Shown here: positions 51,267 to 63,902 of the stretch, in pieces
How positions within the stretch are numbered: position 1 is the first letter of the stretch
Layout: each line of letters starts with the position of its first letter
NCBI RefSeq assembly: GCF_003533305.1
Contig: NZ_DOEH01000004.1
Location: 51,800 to 115,799 of the forward strand
Direction of reading: 5' to 3'
DNA from: Providencia sp.
GTDB lineage: Bacteria; Pseudomonadota; Gammaproteobacteria; Enterobacterales; Enterobacteriaceae
DNA length: 64,000 nt
Made by a program: the position numbers and the translations under genes
Notes under the pieces: model-generated
The model's database searches: none
Told to the model about the DNA's origin: nothing
What the model saw: the letters and a program-made list of their open reading frames with translations, nothing else

Positions 51267-52259
51267 ATGGACAAGTCATTTATCGAACATCAGCAGCAAA
51301 TTAGTTTTGTTAAATCTTATTTCTCACGTTTACTTGAAAAAGAACTTGGTCTGATTGAAGTTCAAGGTCCTATCCTAAGTCGTTTAGGTGATGGTACTCA
51401 AGATAACTTATCAGGCAGCGAAAAAGCCGTTCAAGTAAAAGTGAAATCAATTCCAGGCGCAACCTTTGAAGTTGTTCACTCTTTGGCTAAATGGAAACGC
51501 AAAACCTTAGGTCGTTTTGGTTTTAGCGAAGGCCAAGGACTTTACACTCATATGAAAGCGTTGCGCCCGGACGAGGATCGCTTAACACCAATCCATTCTG
51601 TCTATGTTGATCAGTGGGATTGGGAAAAAGTGATGGCAGATGAGGAACGTACGCTTCCTTATCTGAAACAGACAGTGGGTAAAATATACAAGGCAATAAA
51701 AGAAACAGAAGCTGCCGTAAGTAAAGAGTTTGGACTGGCACCGTTCCTGCCAGACCAAATTCACTTTATCCACAGTGAAGAGCTATTACAACGTTACCCT
51801 GATTTAGACGCTAAAGGCCGTGAACGTGCTATTGCGAAAGAATTAGGTGCTGTATTCCTTATCGGTATAGGTGGAAAACTATCTAGCGGGGAGTCACATG
51901 ACGTACGTGCACCAGACTATGATGACTGGACAACTAAAAATGAAGACGGTTTTTGTGGTCTAAACGGTGACATCCTTGTTTGGAACCCTGTTTTACAAGA
52001 TGCATTTGAATTATCTTCAATGGGAATTCGTGTTAGTCCTGAGTGCTTAACGCGCCAATTAGGTCTAACGCATGATGAAAAACGCATGGAGCTAGAATGG
52101 CACCAAGCATTAGTTAAAGGTGAAATGCCACAAACTATTGGTGGTGGTATTGGTCAATCACGCTTAGTAATGCTACTTCTGCAACGCCAGCACATCGGCC
52201 AAGTACAATGCGGTGTTTGGGCGCCAGATATGGAAGAGTCTGTTGAAGGCATGCTTTAA
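51267..52259 (+). CDS. asnA: Aspartate-ammonia ligase AsnA
   Basis: A 330-residue, class II tRNA-synthetase-like asparagine synthetase using ammonia. It has [40 protein letters not shown] and the C-terminal [20 protein letters not shown]. The frame begins at 51255, but the ATG at 51267 ([11 protein letters not shown]) matches E. coli in length (330), and GGG sits eight bases before it. It is divergent from asnC. Confidence 0.97.
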   Translation: MDKSFIEHQQQISFVKSYFSRLLEKELGLIEVQGPILSRLGDGTQDNLSGSEKAVQVKVKSIPGATFEVVHSLAKWKRKTLGRFGFSEGQGLYTHMKALRPDEDRLTPIHSVYVDQWDWEKVMADEERTLPYLKQTVGKIYKAIKETEAAVSKEFGLAPFLPDQIHFIHSEELLQRYPDLDAKGRERAIAKELGAVFLIGIGGKLSSGESHDVRAPDYDDWTTKNEDGFCGLNGDILVWNPVLQDAFELSSMGIRVSPECLTRQLGLTHDEKRMELEWHQALVKGEMPQTIGGGIGQSRLVMLLLQRQHIGQVQCGVWAPDMEESVEGML

Positions 52260-52292
52260 TAATAGACTGATTAAACTGTAGAATTAAGTATA

Positions 52293-53750
52293 TTAGCGAC
52301 TAAAACGGCGTAGCAGTCTGCTTTTTAACCCGGTATCAAAGCGCCAGATATGATCAAATATCTTCATGATGCCGGGCTTCCCATAATTTGATACTGATAC
52401 CGCATGGAAGCGGTATTTCCCAACTTTTTGAAGAGATTTTATTTTTTGGATTAAATCATCAGGTAAACGTTGGGCAACAAAATCAGAAATTACTACTGCA
52501 TCTGCATCAATCCATTGCTTTGACTCTAATTTAATGACAGTTTCTTGTAAGCAGCCAGCGAGATCTGTTCCGCCACGAAAGGTTTGATGTAAAAATTGAA
52601 TGCATTGCTCTAACCCATCGGCACTAAGCAGATCATAATGCACAATTTGTGTTGAAAATAACATAATGTGGCATGATCGATTATCCGCCAGCGCAATTTT
52701 CATTAACGCAAGGCAAAATGCTTTTGCGCAGCGTTCATTGAGTCCACCCATTGATCCTGATGTATCTATACAGACAATAAAAGGCCCCCGAGGCTGCTCT
52801 TCATCTTGATGGTGAACTACAGGGCGCAATACTTTCCGCTCTTGCCAGCTTTCCCCTTGTAAGCGATAAGTCAGCAATTGTTTTTCTAATAATTTACGGT
52901 AAAACTCAAATTCAATATCTTCGAGCCCTAACATAGCTAATTCTGCGGGTAATAAGCGTAAAATATCATCACTTAAACCTAAACCATTAACTTGTTCAGG
53001 TACCGTTTCGGGTACTTTTTCCATAATAGTCATTGGTTCAAGTACAACATTATCATCAAGAATTGCCCGAGCTGATTGGCTTCGACCTAACAATTGCGCG
53101 ATTTTTTCTAGTTCTGGTTGCTGACGTAAAAAATCACTATAGCGATTTAATAATTGGTCATTATAAGCAGATGTGGCATTTACCCCTTTGCTTAAATCCC
53201 ATAAACGTCCTGCTGCTCGTTCATTTTCCCCCAGTACTTCTTCTAAATTACCACTGAGTGCTAGCCTTCGTTGTAGTTCCGCTAATAATTGCTCTTTTTC
53301 TTGTTCCAGTAGTTCTTTATGTAAAGTGGTGACTTGTAAAATGAGATTGACTCGCCAACGTTGGATAAACAATGACTGACGAGCGCTTTTATTTTCAATT
53401 TTTCCACTGTGTAATTGATTGGCTTCAGTATAAAAAGGCGAATCAATTTGTTTTAGTTTATCTATTACTGAGGGCAATTGAGAGAAAAAGGCATCTGTGG
53501 CGAGTCCAAGACATTGTTGGTAAAGTAAAAACTCTTCAGTCAGCTGTTGGGGAACCATTGCATCTTGTAATTTTTGTTTAAGATCTTTTTTCCAACTTGA
53601 TAAATCTTTTAATAGTGCTTTTTTTAATCGGGGATGTTTTTCAAAGAAAGCGGCTAATGTAGGAGTTGCAAGAAGTGAAATAATTATCTCTTCTATTAAT
53701 TGACCTTCATTAACTGAAAGTAATAAATCTAGGGTGGCTAGGCTTAACAT
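52293..53750 (-). CDS. viaA: ViaA, VWA-domain partner of RavA
   Basis: A 485-residue protein. The N-terminal helical part is followed by a C-terminal von Willebrand A domain. Its metal-site motif is DTSGS at residues 329-333. ViaA binds the MoxR AAA ATPase RavA and acts on fumarate reductase/respiratory complexes and membrane lipids in E. coli. It follows ravA with a 2-bp gap, so the two are co-translated, and is convergent with asnA. Confidence 0.95.
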   Translation of the reverse strand: MLSLATLDLLLSVNEGQLIEEIIISLLATPTLAAFFEKHPRLKKALLKDLSSWKKDLKQKLQDAMVPQQLTEEFLLYQQCLGLATDAFFSQLPSVIDKLKQIDSPFYTEANQLHSGKIENKSARQSLFIQRWRVNLILQVTTLHKELLEQEKEQLLAELQRRLALSGNLEEVLGENERAAGRLWDLSKGVNATSAYNDQLLNRYSDFLRQQPELEKIAQLLGRSQSARAILDDNVVLEPMTIMEKVPETVPEQVNGLGLSDDILRLLPAELAMLGLEDIEFEFYRKLLEKQLLTYRLQGESWQERKVLRPVVHHQDEEQPRGPFIVCIDTSGSMGGLNERCAKAFCLALMKIALADNRSCHIMLFSTQIVHYDLLSADGLEQCIQFLHQTFRGGTDLAGCLQETVIKLESKQWIDADAVVISDFVAQRLPDDLIQKIKSLQKVGKYRFHAVSVSNYGKPGIMKIFDHIWRFDTGLKSRLLRRFSR

Positions 53751-53752
53751 GA

Positions 53753-55261
53753 TTATTCGGCCACTTTACCTGAAATTTTGTTACGCAACTGAATGAGTTT
53801 ATCTGATAACTTAATAAAACTTTCTTCAATATCTGCTAGCCAATGTGTCTCTATAAATAAATTAGGTTGTTGTTTTTCAAATTGGTAGCGAGCTGATTGA
53901 ACTTCATTTTGAATTTTATCGAGTTTATCTAACCACTCAGTGAGATCAGTAACCGCTGTTGTTTTTTCTTGTAAATAAAGAGTTGATGATTGGTGGCTAA
54001 TATCCAATAGCTGAATTTGATTTAAATTATTGACCTCAGCGGTAATTTCTAATGCGAAACCAATTCCATTGAGGTGAACGGACAACGTTGCCCCTTTATT
54101 TAGGAAGGTTGAAAGTGCTTTTGTATCTGTAGTGACAAAAGTGACCTTCATATTATGCAGTTGCAATGGTCGATGCAAAAAGAGTGTTACTTTTCCTTCA
54201 CGAATATTTTCAGGTAGTAAATAAGACGCTTTACGTGCAAACATTGCATTGTTTTTATTCACTTTAAAAGCATCTTGATTATTTTGATCTTGAGTGGAGG
54301 ACATCCATTGTAAATAAACTTGTTCAATCTCTCGTTCAAGTTTTCTTTGCTGCCAACCGTCTTCTTGTAATATTGATTTGAGTAGATTAGGTAAGGTATT
54401 CATCGATTTCATGTCATGCCACAAACAATCTTTGAGTAAGACTATATCAAGTGGGGAAACTGCATTTCGTCCATTAAAAAAGGCACTTGCTTGCAATAGG
54501 TAAACGGCTTTTTTCCAACGTCTATCAGAGACATAAAGATTTTTATCTGTTGAGTCGAGCTGTTCACGCAGTTGATAAATGAGTTCAAAACAATGATCGG
54601 GTAGCGTAATTTTAGGGATATCTTTTTGCCATTGATGGTATTCATCATCACTAATTTTAAGGTGATCAGGCATCAATGCTTCATTAAACGAAGATTTGCT
54701 AGTAAGTAGTGCTCGAAAATTTTGTTTTTCTTGCACTTTATCAAGCCAAATTCGTATTAACATGCGGTCAAACAAAGCTTCAAGGCTATTATCTGCATCG
54801 GGAAGCTCATTTGATGCGGTGACTAATAAGCGCATCGGAATTGATTTTTCTTCGTCACCATTACGAAATTTACGTTCATTAACTGCGGTTAATAACGTAT
54901 TCAAAATGGCAGGGCCCGCTTTCCAAATTTCATCTAGAAAAACGACTTCTGAATCAGGTAAATAACCTTTGGTTAGTCGCTCATAGCGGCCTTCATCTTT
55001 TAACGCTTGTATTGAAAGTGGCCCAAAAATTTCTTCTGGTGTAGAAAAACGCGTCATTAAATATTCAAAGGCATTTGCATGACGAAAGGCAAATTTCATT
55101 CGTCTAGCGATCAAACTTTTAGCAATACCGGGTGGCCCCAATAGAAAAACGCTTTCCCCACACAGTGTGGCGAGTAGACACAAACGGATAGCTTGCTGAC
55201 GTTCATACAAACCGCTTTCAAGGTAGTTACTTAGTTGCGCGATTCGTTCCGCTATTTGCAT
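53753..55261 (-). CDS. ravA: MoxR-family AAA ATPase RavA
   Basis: A 502-residue AAA ATPase. Walker A is GPPGIAKS (42-49), Walker B is [10 protein letters not shown], and [23 protein letters not shown] covers sensor 1 and the second region. The C-terminal part holds the LARA domain that in E. coli binds the lysine decarboxylase LdcI. It is the first gene of the ravA-viaA operon, divergent from the ribose operon. Confidence 0.95.
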   Translation of the reverse strand: MQIAERIAQLSNYLESGLYERQQAIRLCLLATLCGESVFLLGPPGIAKSLIARRMKFAFRHANAFEYLMTRFSTPEEIFGPLSIQALKDEGRYERLTKGYLPDSEVVFLDEIWKAGPAILNTLLTAVNERKFRNGDEEKSIPMRLLVTASNELPDADNSLEALFDRMLIRIWLDKVQEKQNFRALLTSKSSFNEALMPDHLKISDDEYHQWQKDIPKITLPDHCFELIYQLREQLDSTDKNLYVSDRRWKKAVYLLQASAFFNGRNAVSPLDIVLLKDCLWHDMKSMNTLPNLLKSILQEDGWQQRKLEREIEQVYLQWMSSTQDQNNQDAFKVNKNNAMFARKASYLLPENIREGKVTLFLHRPLQLHNMKVTFVTTDTKALSTFLNKGATLSVHLNGIGFALEITAEVNNLNQIQLLDISHQSSTLYLQEKTTAVTDLTEWLDKLDKIQNEVQSARYQFEKQQPNLFIETHWLADIEESFIKLSDKLIQLRNKISGKVAE

Positions 55262-55499
55262 ATTTATTCCTTTATCGTTATGTCACTTACTTAACACTGA
55301 TAGATTCATTTCATCAATTCTTTTTTATTTATTGTGCAATCTGCTTTGCGGTTTTTCTTTGATGTGGTTACAGCATACACCAAGTTAAATGTCGTTTTAT
55401 TGAACTTTATAAATATGATTTTTTATATCATGGTTTTAGTTAAAACGATTCAGCTTAATTAATTCAATATGTTAGTTTTTCGTTTCTTTTTCTTGTGAA

Positions 55500-55511
55500 C
55501 GAAACGTTTCG
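55500..55511. promoter_or_regulatory. RbsR-type operator, distal
   Basis: CGAAACGTTTCG, a perfect LacI/GalR-type palindrome with the same core as the site at 55575. It lies 111 bp before rbsD. Confidence 0.7.
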
Positions 55512-55540
55512 ATGACGATCACAAATATCATATAAGAATA

Positions 55541-55569
55541 TTGAGTTGTGGTTATTCTTTACTATTATT
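55541..55569 (+). promoter_or_regulatory. rbs promoter candidate
   Basis: TTGAGT (55541-55546), 17 bp, ATTATT (55564-55569). It lies between the two operators, which is compatible with repression. Confidence 0.45.
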
Positions 55570-55574
55570 AGATG

Positions 55575-55590
55575 AGCGAAACGTTTCGCT
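55575..55590. promoter_or_regulatory. RbsR operator, proximal
   Basis: AGCGAAACGTTTCGCT is a perfect 16-bp palindrome, equal to the core of the E. coli RbsR operator. It sits 21 bp before rbsD and overlaps the expected transcription start. Confidence 0.88.
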
Positions 55591-55610
55591 AACAAAAATG
55601 GCAGGAAATA

Positions 55611-56030
55611 ATGAAAAAGGGTATTTTGCTGAATGCGAATATTGTATCGGTCATTGCGAAATTAGGTCATACCGACCATATCACATTGGCAGATGCGGGA
55701 TTACCTATCCCACAAGGGCCTGAACGTATTGATTTGGCGATTACACAAGGTTTACCTGACTTTATGTCAGTACTGAGTGTGATAACCCAAGAAATGCAGG
55801 TAGAAAAAGCTATTCTTGCTGGCGAAATAACAACTATTAATCCACAAATGGAAAAAGCCATTTTAGTCCATCTACAAGCACTTGAATTAGCTCAAGGGAA
55901 TAGTATTGAAATTGTTTATTGCAGCCATGAAAGCTTTAAACAAATGACTCATGGTAGCAAAGCTGTGGTGAGAACAGGGGAGTGTTCACCTTTTGCCAAC
56001 GTTATCCTTTGTTCAGGTGTAACTTTCTGA
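55611..56030 (+). CDS. rbsD: D-ribose pyranase RbsD
   Basis: A 139-residue mutarotase-like enzyme that interconverts ribopyranose and ribofuranose for RbsK. It begins [34 protein letters not shown], with the family catalytic histidine in GHTD, and ends [20 protein letters not shown]. It has a GGCAGGA ribosome site. It is the first gene of the ribose operon. Confidence 0.96.
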   Translation: MKKGILLNANIVSVIAKLGHTDHITLADAGLPIPQGPERIDLAITQGLPDFMSVLSVITQEMQVEKAILAGEITTINPQMEKAILVHLQALELAQGNSIEIVYCSHESFKQMTHGSKAVVRTGECSPFANVILCSGVTF

Positions 56031-56037
56031 GGTGATT

Positions 56038-57552
56038 ATGCAACCTTTATTAGAACTTATTGGAATTGATAAATCATTCCCCGGTGTAAAAGCGCTTTCT
56101 GGTGCTGCTTTGAAAGTTTACCCAGGAAAAGTGATGGCTCTGGTGGGGGAAAATGGAGCGGGTAAGTCAACTATGATGAAAGTCTTAACCGGTATCTACA
56201 ACAAAGATGCTGGGGTGATCCGTTACCTTGGAAAAGAGATTATTTTTAATGGTCCTAAAAGTTCACAAGAAGCTGGCATTGGTATCATCCATCAAGAATT
56301 AAACCTCATTCCTGAATTGACGATTGCTGAGAATATTTTTTTAGGTCGCGAGTTTGTCGGAAAATTTGGCAAAATTGATTGGAAAAAGATGTTTAGTGAA
56401 TCAGACAAATTACTCAAACGCCTCAACCTTGATTATGACAGCCACCAAATTATTGCCGAATTATCTATCGGTGAACAACAAATGGTTGAAATAGCAAAAG
56501 TATTAAGCTTCCAATCGCAAGTCATCATTATGGATGAACCTACAGATGCGTTGACGGATACAGAAACGGCTTCCTTATTTCGTGTGATTGAAGACTTAAA
56601 GGCTCAAGGGTGCGGTATTGTTTATATTTCTCATCGTTTAAAAGAAATTTTTGAAATATGCGATGACGTTACTGTTTTTCGTGATGGCCAATTCATTGGT
56701 GAAAAACCTGTTAGCGAATTAAAAGAAGAAAACTTAATCGAAATGATGGTCGGCCGTAAGCTTGAAGACCAATATCCAAGAGTCCAAGTTCCTATGGGAG
56801 CGGTTCGTTTGCAGGTTGATAATGTGTCAGGGCCTGGCGTCACTCACGCAAGTTTTTCACTAAAAAGCGGTGAGATTTTGGGTATCTCTGGATTGATGGG
56901 AGCGGGTCGCACAGAATTAATGAAAATTGTTTATGGTGCAGCAACCAAAAAAACAGGTGAAATTCATCTTGAAGGTAAATCTGTTAACTTAAAAACACCA
57001 CAAGATGGGCTCAACAACGGTATTGTTTATATTTCAGAAGATCGTAAGCGTGATGGATTAGTGCTTGGAATGTCGGTTAAAGAAAATATGTCATTAACCG
57101 CGCTTCGTTATTTTAGTCGAGCAGGCGGTAGCCTTAAACATGGCGAAGAACAGCAAACGGTCGGTGACTTTATTCGTTTATTTAATATTAAAACCCCATC
57201 AATGGATCAAATTATCGGTAATTTATCCGGTGGTAATCAACAAAAAGTCGCGATTGCTCGAGGATTGATGACAAGACCAAAGGTTTTGATCCTTGATGAA
57301 CCTACTCGTGGCGTTGATGTGGGCGCTAAAAAAGAAATCTACCAATTAATTAATCAATTCAAAAAAGAAGGGCTGAGCATCATTTTAGTTTCATCAGAAA
57401 TGCCTGAAGTTATCGGAATGAGTGACCGTATTTTGGTTATGCATGAAGGCCATATTAGTGGTGAATTTACAGGCAAAGAAGCAACTCAGGAAGCCTTAAT
57501 GGCTGCTGCAGTGGGTAAAAATTATGGCTCAGTTCAGGAGTTATCAGTATGA
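56038..57552 (+). CDS. rbsA: Ribose ABC transporter ATPase RbsA
   Basis: A 504-residue protein of two fused ATP-binding cassettes. The N-terminal Walker A is GENGAGKST, with the signature LSIGEQQ. The C-terminal cassette has a degenerate Walker A (GLMGAGRTE) and a signature LSGGNQQK, as in the sugar-importing CUT2 class. The frame starts at a GTG (56032), but the ATG at 56038 has GAGGTG upstream and is preferred. It overlaps rbsC by 4 bp. Confidence 0.97.
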   Translation: MQPLLELIGIDKSFPGVKALSGAALKVYPGKVMALVGENGAGKSTMMKVLTGIYNKDAGVIRYLGKEIIFNGPKSSQEAGIGIIHQELNLIPELTIAENIFLGREFVGKFGKIDWKKMFSESDKLLKRLNLDYDSHQIIAELSIGEQQMVEIAKVLSFQSQVIIMDEPTDALTDTETASLFRVIEDLKAQGCGIVYISHRLKEIFEICDDVTVFRDGQFIGEKPVSELKEENLIEMMVGRKLEDQYPRVQVPMGAVRLQVDNVSGPGVTHASFSLKSGEILGISGLMGAGRTELMKIVYGAATKKTGEIHLEGKSVNLKTPQDGLNNGIVYISEDRKRDGLVLGMSVKENMSLTALRYFSRAGGSLKHGEEQQTVGDFIRLFNIKTPSMDQIIGNLSGGNQQKVAIARGLMTRPKVLILDEPTRGVDVGAKKEIYQLINQFKKEGLSIILVSSEMPEVIGMSDRILVMHEGHISGEFTGKEATQEALMAAAVGKNYGSVQELSV

Positions 57553-58511
57553 GTTCAACTACCGCATCATCAAAACGTTGGTTTAGCAAAGCATGGCTGA
57601 TGGAACAAAAATCATTAATCGCTTTATTAGTCTTAATTGCTATTGTATCAACACTTAGTCCTAATTTTTTTACCGTTAATAATTTCTTTAATATTCTTCA
57701 ACAAACATCCGTGAATGCCATTATGGCCGTAGGAATGACGCTAGTCATTCTGACATCAGGGATTGATCTTTCTGTTGGTTCACTTTTGGCATTAACTGGT
57801 GCGGTTGCTGCATCAATGGTTGGCGCTGATGTTAATGCTTTTGTCGCTGTCGCGGGTGCACTTGTTCTTGGTGCTGCAATTGGTGCCTGTACTGGCGTTA
57901 TTGTCGCAAAAGGAAAGGTTCAAGCTTTTATTGCCACATTGGTCATGATGTTGTTATTACGCGGTGTGACTCGTGTGTATACCGATGGTAGCCCAATTAA
58001 TACTGGATTTACTGATAATGCTGAATTATTTGGTTGGTTTGGTATTGGTCGTCCATTTGGTATCCCGACACCCATTTGGTTAATGATCATTGTTTTTGCT
58101 GCGGCATGGTATTTACTGCATCACACCCGTTTAGGACGCTATATCTATGCGTTAGGGGGTAATGAATCAGCAACACGGTTATCAGGAATTAATGTTGATC
58201 GTATTAAAATCATGGTTTATGCACTGTGTGGTTTATTAGCGGCATTAGCCAGTGTGATTGAAGTTGCTCGACTTTCTTCTGCTCAACCAATGGCAGGTAA
58301 TGGATATGAACTTGATGCTATTGCAGCTGTAGTGCTCGGTGGAACCAGTCTTGCTGGTGGTAAAGGGCGCATTGTTGGAACGTTAATCGGTGCGCTTATT
58401 CTTGGCTTCTTAAACAATGGGTTAAATTTACTCGGTATTTCATCAAACTATCAGATGATTGTTAAAGCAGTTGTGATTTTACTTGCGGTACTTGTTGATA
58501 ATAAAAAGTAA
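57549..58511 (+). CDS. rbsC: Ribose ABC transporter permease RbsC
   Basis: A 320-residue CUT2-family permease, near the E. coli length (321). It has [32 protein letters not shown] and [33 protein letters not shown]. The start overlaps the rbsA stop codon as ATGA. Confidence 0.97.
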   Translation: MSSTTASSKRWFSKAWLMEQKSLIALLVLIAIVSTLSPNFFTVNNFFNILQQTSVNAIMAVGMTLVILTSGIDLSVGSLLALTGAVAASMVGADVNAFVAVAGALVLGAAIGACTGVIVAKGKVQAFIATLVMMLLLRGVTRVYTDGSPINTGFTDNAELFGWFGIGRPFGIPTPIWLMIIVFAAAWYLLHHTRLGRYIYALGGNESATRLSGINVDRIKIMVYALCGLLAALASVIEVARLSSAQPMAGNGYELDAIAAVVLGGTSLAGGKGRIVGTLIGALILGFLNNGLNLLGISSNYQMIVKAVVILLAVLVDNKK

Positions 58512-58550
58512 TGTAATCCGATATACCCTACATATTTCAGGAAAATTATT

Positions 58551-59441
58551 ATGAAACTAAATAAATTAGCAACATTGTTATCTGCTGTGGCACTTTGTGC
58601 GACAGTGAGTGTGAATGCAATGGCGAAAGATAATATTGCATTGGTTATTTCTACTTTAAATAATCCATTCTTTGTGACGATGAAAGACAGTGCTCAAAAA
58701 GAAGCGGATAAACTGGGTTATGAATTAATTATTTTAGATTCTCAAGATAACCCAGCGAAAGAATTAGCAAACGTTCAGGATTTAACTGTGCGCGGTACAA
58801 AATTGATGCTAATTAATCCAACAGATTCTGACGCTGTAGGAAATGCCATTCTTATGGCAAACAAAGCAAAAATCCCGGTTATTACCCTCGACCGCGCTGC
58901 AAATAAAGGCGATGTTATCAGTCATGTTGCTTCCGACAACCGTATGGGCGGAAAAATGGCCGCTGATTACATTGCCCAAAAAAATGGTAATGATGCAAAA
59001 GTTATTCAACTAGAAGGTATTTCGGGGACTTCAGCTGCGCGTGAACGTGGTGAAGGTTTTAATACTGGTGCTAAAGAGCATAAATTTAATGTATTAGCTA
59101 GTCAGCCTGCCGATTTTGATAGAACAAAAGGGCTGAATGTAATGCAAAACTTATTAACGGCTCATCCTGCTGTTCAAGCGGTATTTGCTCAAAATGATGA
59201 AATGGCATTAGGCGCATTAAGAGCATTACAAACAGCAGGTCGTGATGATGTGTTGGTAGTAGGATTTGACGGAACAAATGATGGTATTAAAGCTGTTGAG
59301 CTTGGAAAATTAGGCGCAACGATTGCCCAACGACCTGATCAAATTGGTATTGTTGGTATCCAAATTGCTGATAAAGTCCTAAAAGGCGAAAAAGTTGAAC
59401 CAACAGTGCCTGTAGAGTTAGAGCTGGTCATCAAAAAATAA
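58551..59441 (+). CDS. rbsB: Ribose-binding periplasmic protein RbsB
   Basis: A 296-residue type I periplasmic binding protein. The signal peptide is about 25 residues, ending AMA-K. The mature part has [24 protein letters not shown] and [25 protein letters not shown], as in E. coli RbsB. It feeds ribose to RbsAC and to the Trg chemoreceptor if present. A hairpin follows it. Confidence 0.98.
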   Translation: MKLNKLATLLSAVALCATVSVNAMAKDNIALVISTLNNPFFVTMKDSAQKEADKLGYELIILDSQDNPAKELANVQDLTVRGTKLMLINPTDSDAVGNAILMANKAKIPVITLDRAANKGDVISHVASDNRMGGKMAADYIAQKNGNDAKVIQLEGISGTSAARERGEGFNTGAKEHKFNVLASQPADFDRTKGLNVMQNLLTAHPAVQAVFAQNDEMALGALRALQTAGRDDVLVVGFDGTNDGIKAVELGKLGATIAQRPDQIGIVGIQIADKVLKGEKVEPTVPVELELVIKK

Positions 59442-59450
59442 GATGAGTTT

Positions 59451-59485
59451 ACCGCCGTTACTACGCTGTTATTAATAGCGGCGGT
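59451..59485 (+). other. rbsB-rbsK intercistronic hairpin
   Basis: ACCGCCG (59451-59457) pairs with CGGCGGT (59479-59485), with possible inner pairing, in the 102-bp gap. Such hairpins stabilise or limit upstream mRNA, giving more binding protein than kinase; this is inference. Confidence 0.6.
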
Positions 59486-59543
59486 TTACTTAATTGTTAA
59501 TAATCGATTTGTGGTTCAAAAGTGCCAAAAGGAAATAAATGTT

Positions 59544-60467
59544 ATGGGTACAGCTAAGCTGGTGGTTTTAGGTAGCATTAATGCTGATCATATTTTGAAT
59601 GTTCAACATTTTCCTCAACCCGGTGAAACAGTGAGGGGCAGCCATTACCAAGTCGCATTTGGCGGTAAAGGTGCTAACCAAGCAGTTGCCGCAGGTCGAA
59701 GTGGTGCTGACATAACATTTATTGCTTGTGTCGGTGATGATGATATCGGTGCTAACGTTAAAAAACAGCTTCAATCAGATAATATTAATATTGAATGTAT
59801 CGATGCAATTAAAGATGAAACAACCGGTGTTGCGCTCATTTATGTCAATCAACAGGGTGAAAATGTTATCGGCATCCACTCTGGCGCAAATGGGCATCTC
59901 ACCATCAATCGACTCGTTAATTATCAACAAAAAATTATTGATGCTGATGCGGTACTCATGCAACTAGAATCACCACTAGAAGCTGTACAAATGGCCGCTG
60001 AAATTGCACAAAAAAATAATACAAAAGTTATTCTTAATCCTGCTCCGGCCCAATCATTACCTGATTCATTATTAGCATTGGTTGATATTATTACGCCAAA
60101 TGAAACTGAAGCTGAATATTTAACGGGGATTGCAGTTAATGATGAGCAGGGAGCCCAAGCTGCCGCTGAAGTTTTACATCAAAAAGGTATTAGTAAAGTG
60201 ATGATTACATTAGGTGCTCGGGGTGTTTGGTATAGCGAGCAAGGGGCTAAAGGAAAAATAATCCCTGGATTTAAAGTAAAAGCCGTAGACACCATTGCCG
60301 CGGGTGATACATTTAATGGGGCCTATGTGACTGCGCTACTTGAAGGTAAGGCTGATGAAGAGGCGATTATTTTTGCTCATGCTGCGGCAGCTATTGCTGT
60401 CACTCGCTCTGGTGCTCAGCCCTCTGTACCGTGGCGCAATGAAATTGATGAATTTTTAACTCAATAG
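59544..60467 (+). CDS. rbsK: Ribokinase RbsK
   Basis: A 307-residue PfkB-family kinase that phosphorylates D-ribose. It has [41 protein letters not shown] and the catalytic [20 protein letters not shown]. The frame begins with a GTG at 59511. The ATG at 59544 ([10 protein letters not shown]) matches the family length (E. coli 309) and follows AAGGA, though at a long distance. Confidence 0.95.
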   Translation: MGTAKLVVLGSINADHILNVQHFPQPGETVRGSHYQVAFGGKGANQAVAAGRSGADITFIACVGDDDIGANVKKQLQSDNINIECIDAIKDETTGVALIYVNQQGENVIGIHSGANGHLTINRLVNYQQKIIDADAVLMQLESPLEAVQMAAEIAQKNNTKVILNPAPAQSLPDSLLALVDIITPNETEAEYLTGIAVNDEQGAQAAAEVLHQKGISKVMITLGARGVWYSEQGAKGKIIPGFKVKAVDTIAAGDTFNGAYVTALLEGKADEEAIIFAHAAAAIAVTRSGAQPSVPWRNEIDEFLTQ

Positions 60468-60475
60468 GACTAATT

Positions 60476-61477
60476 GTGGCAACAATGAAAGATGTTGCTC
60501 GCCTTGCTGGCGTGTCAACATCCACTGTTTCTCATGTTATTAACCAAAATCGTTATGTGAGCGAAAGTATTACATTGCGAGTTAATAATGCGATTGAAGA
60601 GCTAAACTACGCCCCTTCTGCGTTGGCCAGAAGCCTGAAAATGAATCGCACCAACACTATTGGCATGCTGCTAACAACAAGTAATAACCCTTTTTATGCC
60701 GAAGTTGTACGAGGTGTGGAACGTAGTTGTTATGAGCGTGGATATAGTTTAATTCTATGTAATACTGAAGGCGATCTTCAGCGTATGAATCATAGTTTAG
60801 AAACCTTGCTGCAAAAGCGTGTCGATGGCCTACTGATTATGTGTACTGAAGTTCAAGGTCCATCAAAGAACATATTCTCTCGTTATCCCTCAGTGCCTAC
60901 GGTAATGATGGATTGGTCGCCGTTTGAGTTTGGTGGCGATGTGATCCAGGATAATTCTTTTCTCGGTGGTGAAATTGCGACTCGTTATTTAATTGATGCG
61001 GGTTTTACTCAGATTGCTTGCATTGCAGGACCTCAAGATAAATCGCCAGCACGCGCTCGCCACTTAGGTTTTATTGAAGCTATGAAGCAGGCTTCTTTAA
61101 CTATAAATGAAGAGTATATTATTTTCAGTGATTTTGAATTTGCTGGCGGGTTTGAATCCATGAATAAATTGCTTGAACTACCCAACCCACCACAAGCTAT
61201 TTTTGCAGGTAATGATGCGATGGCGGTAGGTGCCTATCAAGCTATTTTCCGTAAGGGAATGAAAGTACCTGAAGATATATCAATTATTGGATATGACGAT
61301 ATAGATTTGTCACCTTATATGATCCCGCCCTTAACGACTATTCATCAGCCAAAAGATAAATTAGGCCAACAGGCTGTGAATCAACTTATTTATAGGATGG
61401 ATAATCCTGAAGCTGATGCAACAGTATTAGTCTTAACGCCCAAGTTGATTGAGCGCCAGTCTGTTAAAAAAAGTTAA
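60476..61477 (+). CDS. rbsR: Ribose operon repressor RbsR (LacI family)
   Basis: A 333-residue LacI/GalR repressor. The helix-turn-helix is [30 protein letters not shown], and the sugar-binding core has [39 protein letters not shown]. It starts at a GTG, 8 bp after rbsK. The ATG three codons later is an alternative. Its last 4 bp overlap the hsrA end. The operators at 55500 and 55575 are its likely targets. Confidence 0.96.
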   Translation: MATMKDVARLAGVSTSTVSHVINQNRYVSESITLRVNNAIEELNYAPSALARSLKMNRTNTIGMLLTTSNNPFYAEVVRGVERSCYERGYSLILCNTEGDLQRMNHSLETLLQKRVDGLLIMCTEVQGPSKNIFSRYPSVPTVMMDWSPFEFGGDVIQDNSFLGGEIATRYLIDAGFTQIACIAGPQDKSPARARHLGFIEAMKQASLTINEEYIIFSDFEFAGGFESMNKLLELPNPPQAIFAGNDAMAVGAYQAIFRKGMKVPEDISIIGYDDIDLSPYMIPPLTTIHQPKDKLGQQAVNQLIYRMDNPEADATVLVLTPKLIERQSVKKS

Positions 61478-62877
61478 TCTGTGGAGGCTTTAACTTTGCT
61501 TTTAATAAGGTTATCGCCATCCGTTTTACTTAACAGCAAAAATACAAAAGCAGAAACTAAGGTAATCACACCAATAGTGATAAAGGTGTAATGGAAATTA
61601 TCTACTGTATTGCCACTAGGCTGCGCATCGTAATAACTTAATATTGCTGCACTTACTGCAATTGCAAAACTTATCGATAATTGTTGAGTGACGGCAAGCA
61701 TACTGTTACCGGAGCTTGCATTGTTATCCGTTAAGTCAGCTAAGCAGATAGTATTCATCGCAGTAAATTGAATCGACATTGCCATACCTAAAATAAATAA
61801 AGGAATGACAAGTAAATAGATAGACATATTAGGTGATTGCAAAGCGAACTGTGTAATCATAATGCCAATAATTAGGGTGATAAGAAATAGTGTTTTTCTA
61901 TAACCAAAGTTAGTTAAAATTTTTGTCACACCTGATTTAGCCACGATCGAACCAATTGCTAGTGGTGCCATCATCATACCCGCAACAACAGCTTCGTACC
62001 CAAAACCAACTTGTAACATTAAGGGAATCAAGAAAGGAATACTGCCTGTTCCTAAACGTGTTGCGAGGTTACCACTGATACCAATCGAAAACGTACGTGT
62101 CTTAAATAGGTTTAGTGGAATAATGGCATGCTTAGTTCGTTTTGCATGAACAATATAAAGTAGTAAGAAAAGAAAACCACCTAGGACGATTGATATAGGA
62201 ATATAGTTGGAAAGTGATTTGTCACTGAACAAATCTAGGCTAATGGATAACATGACTAATCCAAAGCCGAAAAGAATAAATCCAAGTGTATCAAATTTGC
62301 GTTTTGGCATTTTAAAATCAGGCATATGTTTTAAAGCATAAAAAATACCTAAAACACCAATAGGAATATTAATAATAAATATCCAATGCCAAGTAGCATA
62401 GGTCACTAATACGCCCCCTAAGAGTGGGCCTAATATAGGGCCAATTAAACCGGGTATCGTGACGAAATTCAAAATAGGCAGTAATTCACTTCTAGGGTAG
62501 GCCCTAATTAACGCGAGTCGTGCAACGGGCATCATCATTGCACCACCCACACCTTGAATAACGCGAGAGGCGACTAAAAAATCAAGTGTAGGTGACAGAG
62601 CACAAAGTAAAGATCCTAACGAGAATAATGAGACAGCTAAAATAAAAACACGGCGAGTACCAAATCTATCGGCAAACCAACCACTCAGCGGAATTAACAA
62701 TGCAACAGTTAATGTATAACTTACAATTGCAGATTGCATGGCGAGTGGCGAGTGATTAAGACTTTTGGCTATATCAGGTAAAGCCGTATTTAAAATGGTG
62801 GCATCAAGCGCTTGCATAAAAAAAGCCATTGCAGCAATCCACGGGAGGCCAGACATATTCTTAGCTGTTTTGAGCAT
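61474..62877 (-). CDS. hsrA: MFS transporter HsrA (YieO), DHA2 family
   Basis: A 467-residue, 14-helix drug/proton-type transporter. It has [56 protein letters not shown] and [22 protein letters not shown], nearly the same as E. coli HsrA/YieO. Its physiological substrate is not established. The overlap with rbsR is tail to tail. Confidence 0.94.
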   Translation of the reverse strand: MLKTAKNMSGLPWIAAMAFFMQALDATILNTALPDIAKSLNHSPLAMQSAIVSYTLTVALLIPLSGWFADRFGTRRVFILAVSLFSLGSLLCALSPTLDFLVASRVIQGVGGAMMMPVARLALIRAYPRSELLPILNFVTIPGLIGPILGPLLGGVLVTYATWHWIFIINIPIGVLGIFYALKHMPDFKMPKRKFDTLGFILFGFGLVMLSISLDLFSDKSLSNYIPISIVLGGFLFLLLYIVHAKRTKHAIIPLNLFKTRTFSIGISGNLATRLGTGSIPFLIPLMLQVGFGYEAVVAGMMMAPLAIGSIVAKSGVTKILTNFGYRKTLFLITLIIGIMITQFALQSPNMSIYLLVIPLFILGMAMSIQFTAMNTICLADLTDNNASSGNSMLAVTQQLSISFAIAVSAAILSYYDAQPSGNTVDNFHYTFITIGVITLVSAFVFLLLSKTDGDNLIKSKVKASTD

Positions 62878-62931
62878 TTGTTACCTATCTAAAAAGTTAA
62901 AGCCCAATAGAGGGTAGTTATCTTGTTAGGT

Positions 62932-63624
62932 TTATTTTTGGGTAATGTTTAATAACTTATAACAGAAATCAAGTGCGTTAGTACTATTACCATTAATTAT
63001 GGCATTCGCGAGTTGTTGGTGGATATCAACTTTAATGACTTCATTTATGGTAATAGCATCGAAGTAACGTTGATAAACAGACCGGAACAAATTGGCAAAA
63101 GAAATTAAAAAAGGATTCGCACAGGCTTCATAGATAGTTAAATGAAAAAGATAATCCACTTTTACCCAACGCTGCCTATCAAAATTTTTTGCAAGTAAGA
63201 GCATTTCATTAGCGAAAAGCTGTAAAGATTGTTTTTGTTCTTCGCTGGCATGCATGGCTGCAAGATAACAAGCTTGCGGTTCGATTGCGAGACGCACAAT
63301 TTGAAAATGTGTAATGACGACTGACTGCTCTTCGCTATTAATCCACCAATTTAACAACTCTTGATCGAGAAAATTCCAATTTGCCGACGGCATCACGCGA
63401 GTTCCAATTCGTGGGCGCGCTAACAACATACCTTTTGCGGCTAAAATTTTAATTGCTTCTCTTATTGCTGTTCGGCTGGCTTGAAATTTTTCGGACAACT
63501 CAAATTCACTTGGAAGAATTGAATCCGGTAAATAGCTACCTGTTAATATCTGTTGGCCAAGATCTGCTGCGATAATAGAAGAAAGGTTTTTTTTCGAAGC
63601 TGTTTGTTGCTGACTTAATTCCAT
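62932..63624 (-). CDS. yieP: GntR-family regulator YieP (FadR subfamily)
   Basis: A 230-residue regulator, the length of E. coli YieP. The helix-turn-helix block is ILPSEFELSEKFQASRTAIREAIKILAAKGMLLARPRIGTRVMP, then SANWNFLDQELLNWW and an FCD domain. A TTG gives a frame to 63636, but the ATG at 63624 fits the family start. It lies 54 bp from hsrA in the same direction and next to the rRNA promoters. Confidence 0.94.
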   Translation of the reverse strand: MELSQQQTASKKNLSSIIAADLGQQILTGSYLPDSILPSEFELSEKFQASRTAIREAIKILAAKGMLLARPRIGTRVMPSANWNFLDQELLNWWINSEEQSVVITHFQIVRLAIEPQACYLAAMHASEEQKQSLQLFANEMLLLAKNFDRQRWVKVDYLFHLTIYEACANPFLISFANLFRSVYQRYFDAITINEVIKVDIHQQLANAIINGNSTNALDFCYKLLNITQK

Positions 63625-63774
63625 AATTCGTCTCAATACCTATTCTGAGATAACTATATTACGTGAGTAAATCAATAATTGCTGTAGAAATAGTCAGTAT
63701 GCAGCACCTATTTGCCTTATGAACTCACTTTTGGCTAAAAAAAACGCGAACAAAATAAAAATGTAATAAAACAC

Positions 63775-63802
63775 TTGCCAGAATTCTCTGACTCCCTATA
63801 AT
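63775..63802 (+). promoter_or_regulatory. rrn promoter P1
   Basis: TTGCCA (63775-63780), 16 bp, TATAAT (63797-63802), followed by GCGC, a GC-rich discriminator as used for stringent control of rRNA. A long A-rich tract lies upstream. Confidence 0.92.
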
Positions 63803-63902
63803 GCGCATCCACTGACACGGCAAACCGCTTCGGTGGTGAGGTTTGAAAAATAAACCTCGGTGACAGTGAGGTGAAAAAGAAAGATAAGTTGAAAATAACC
63901 AC

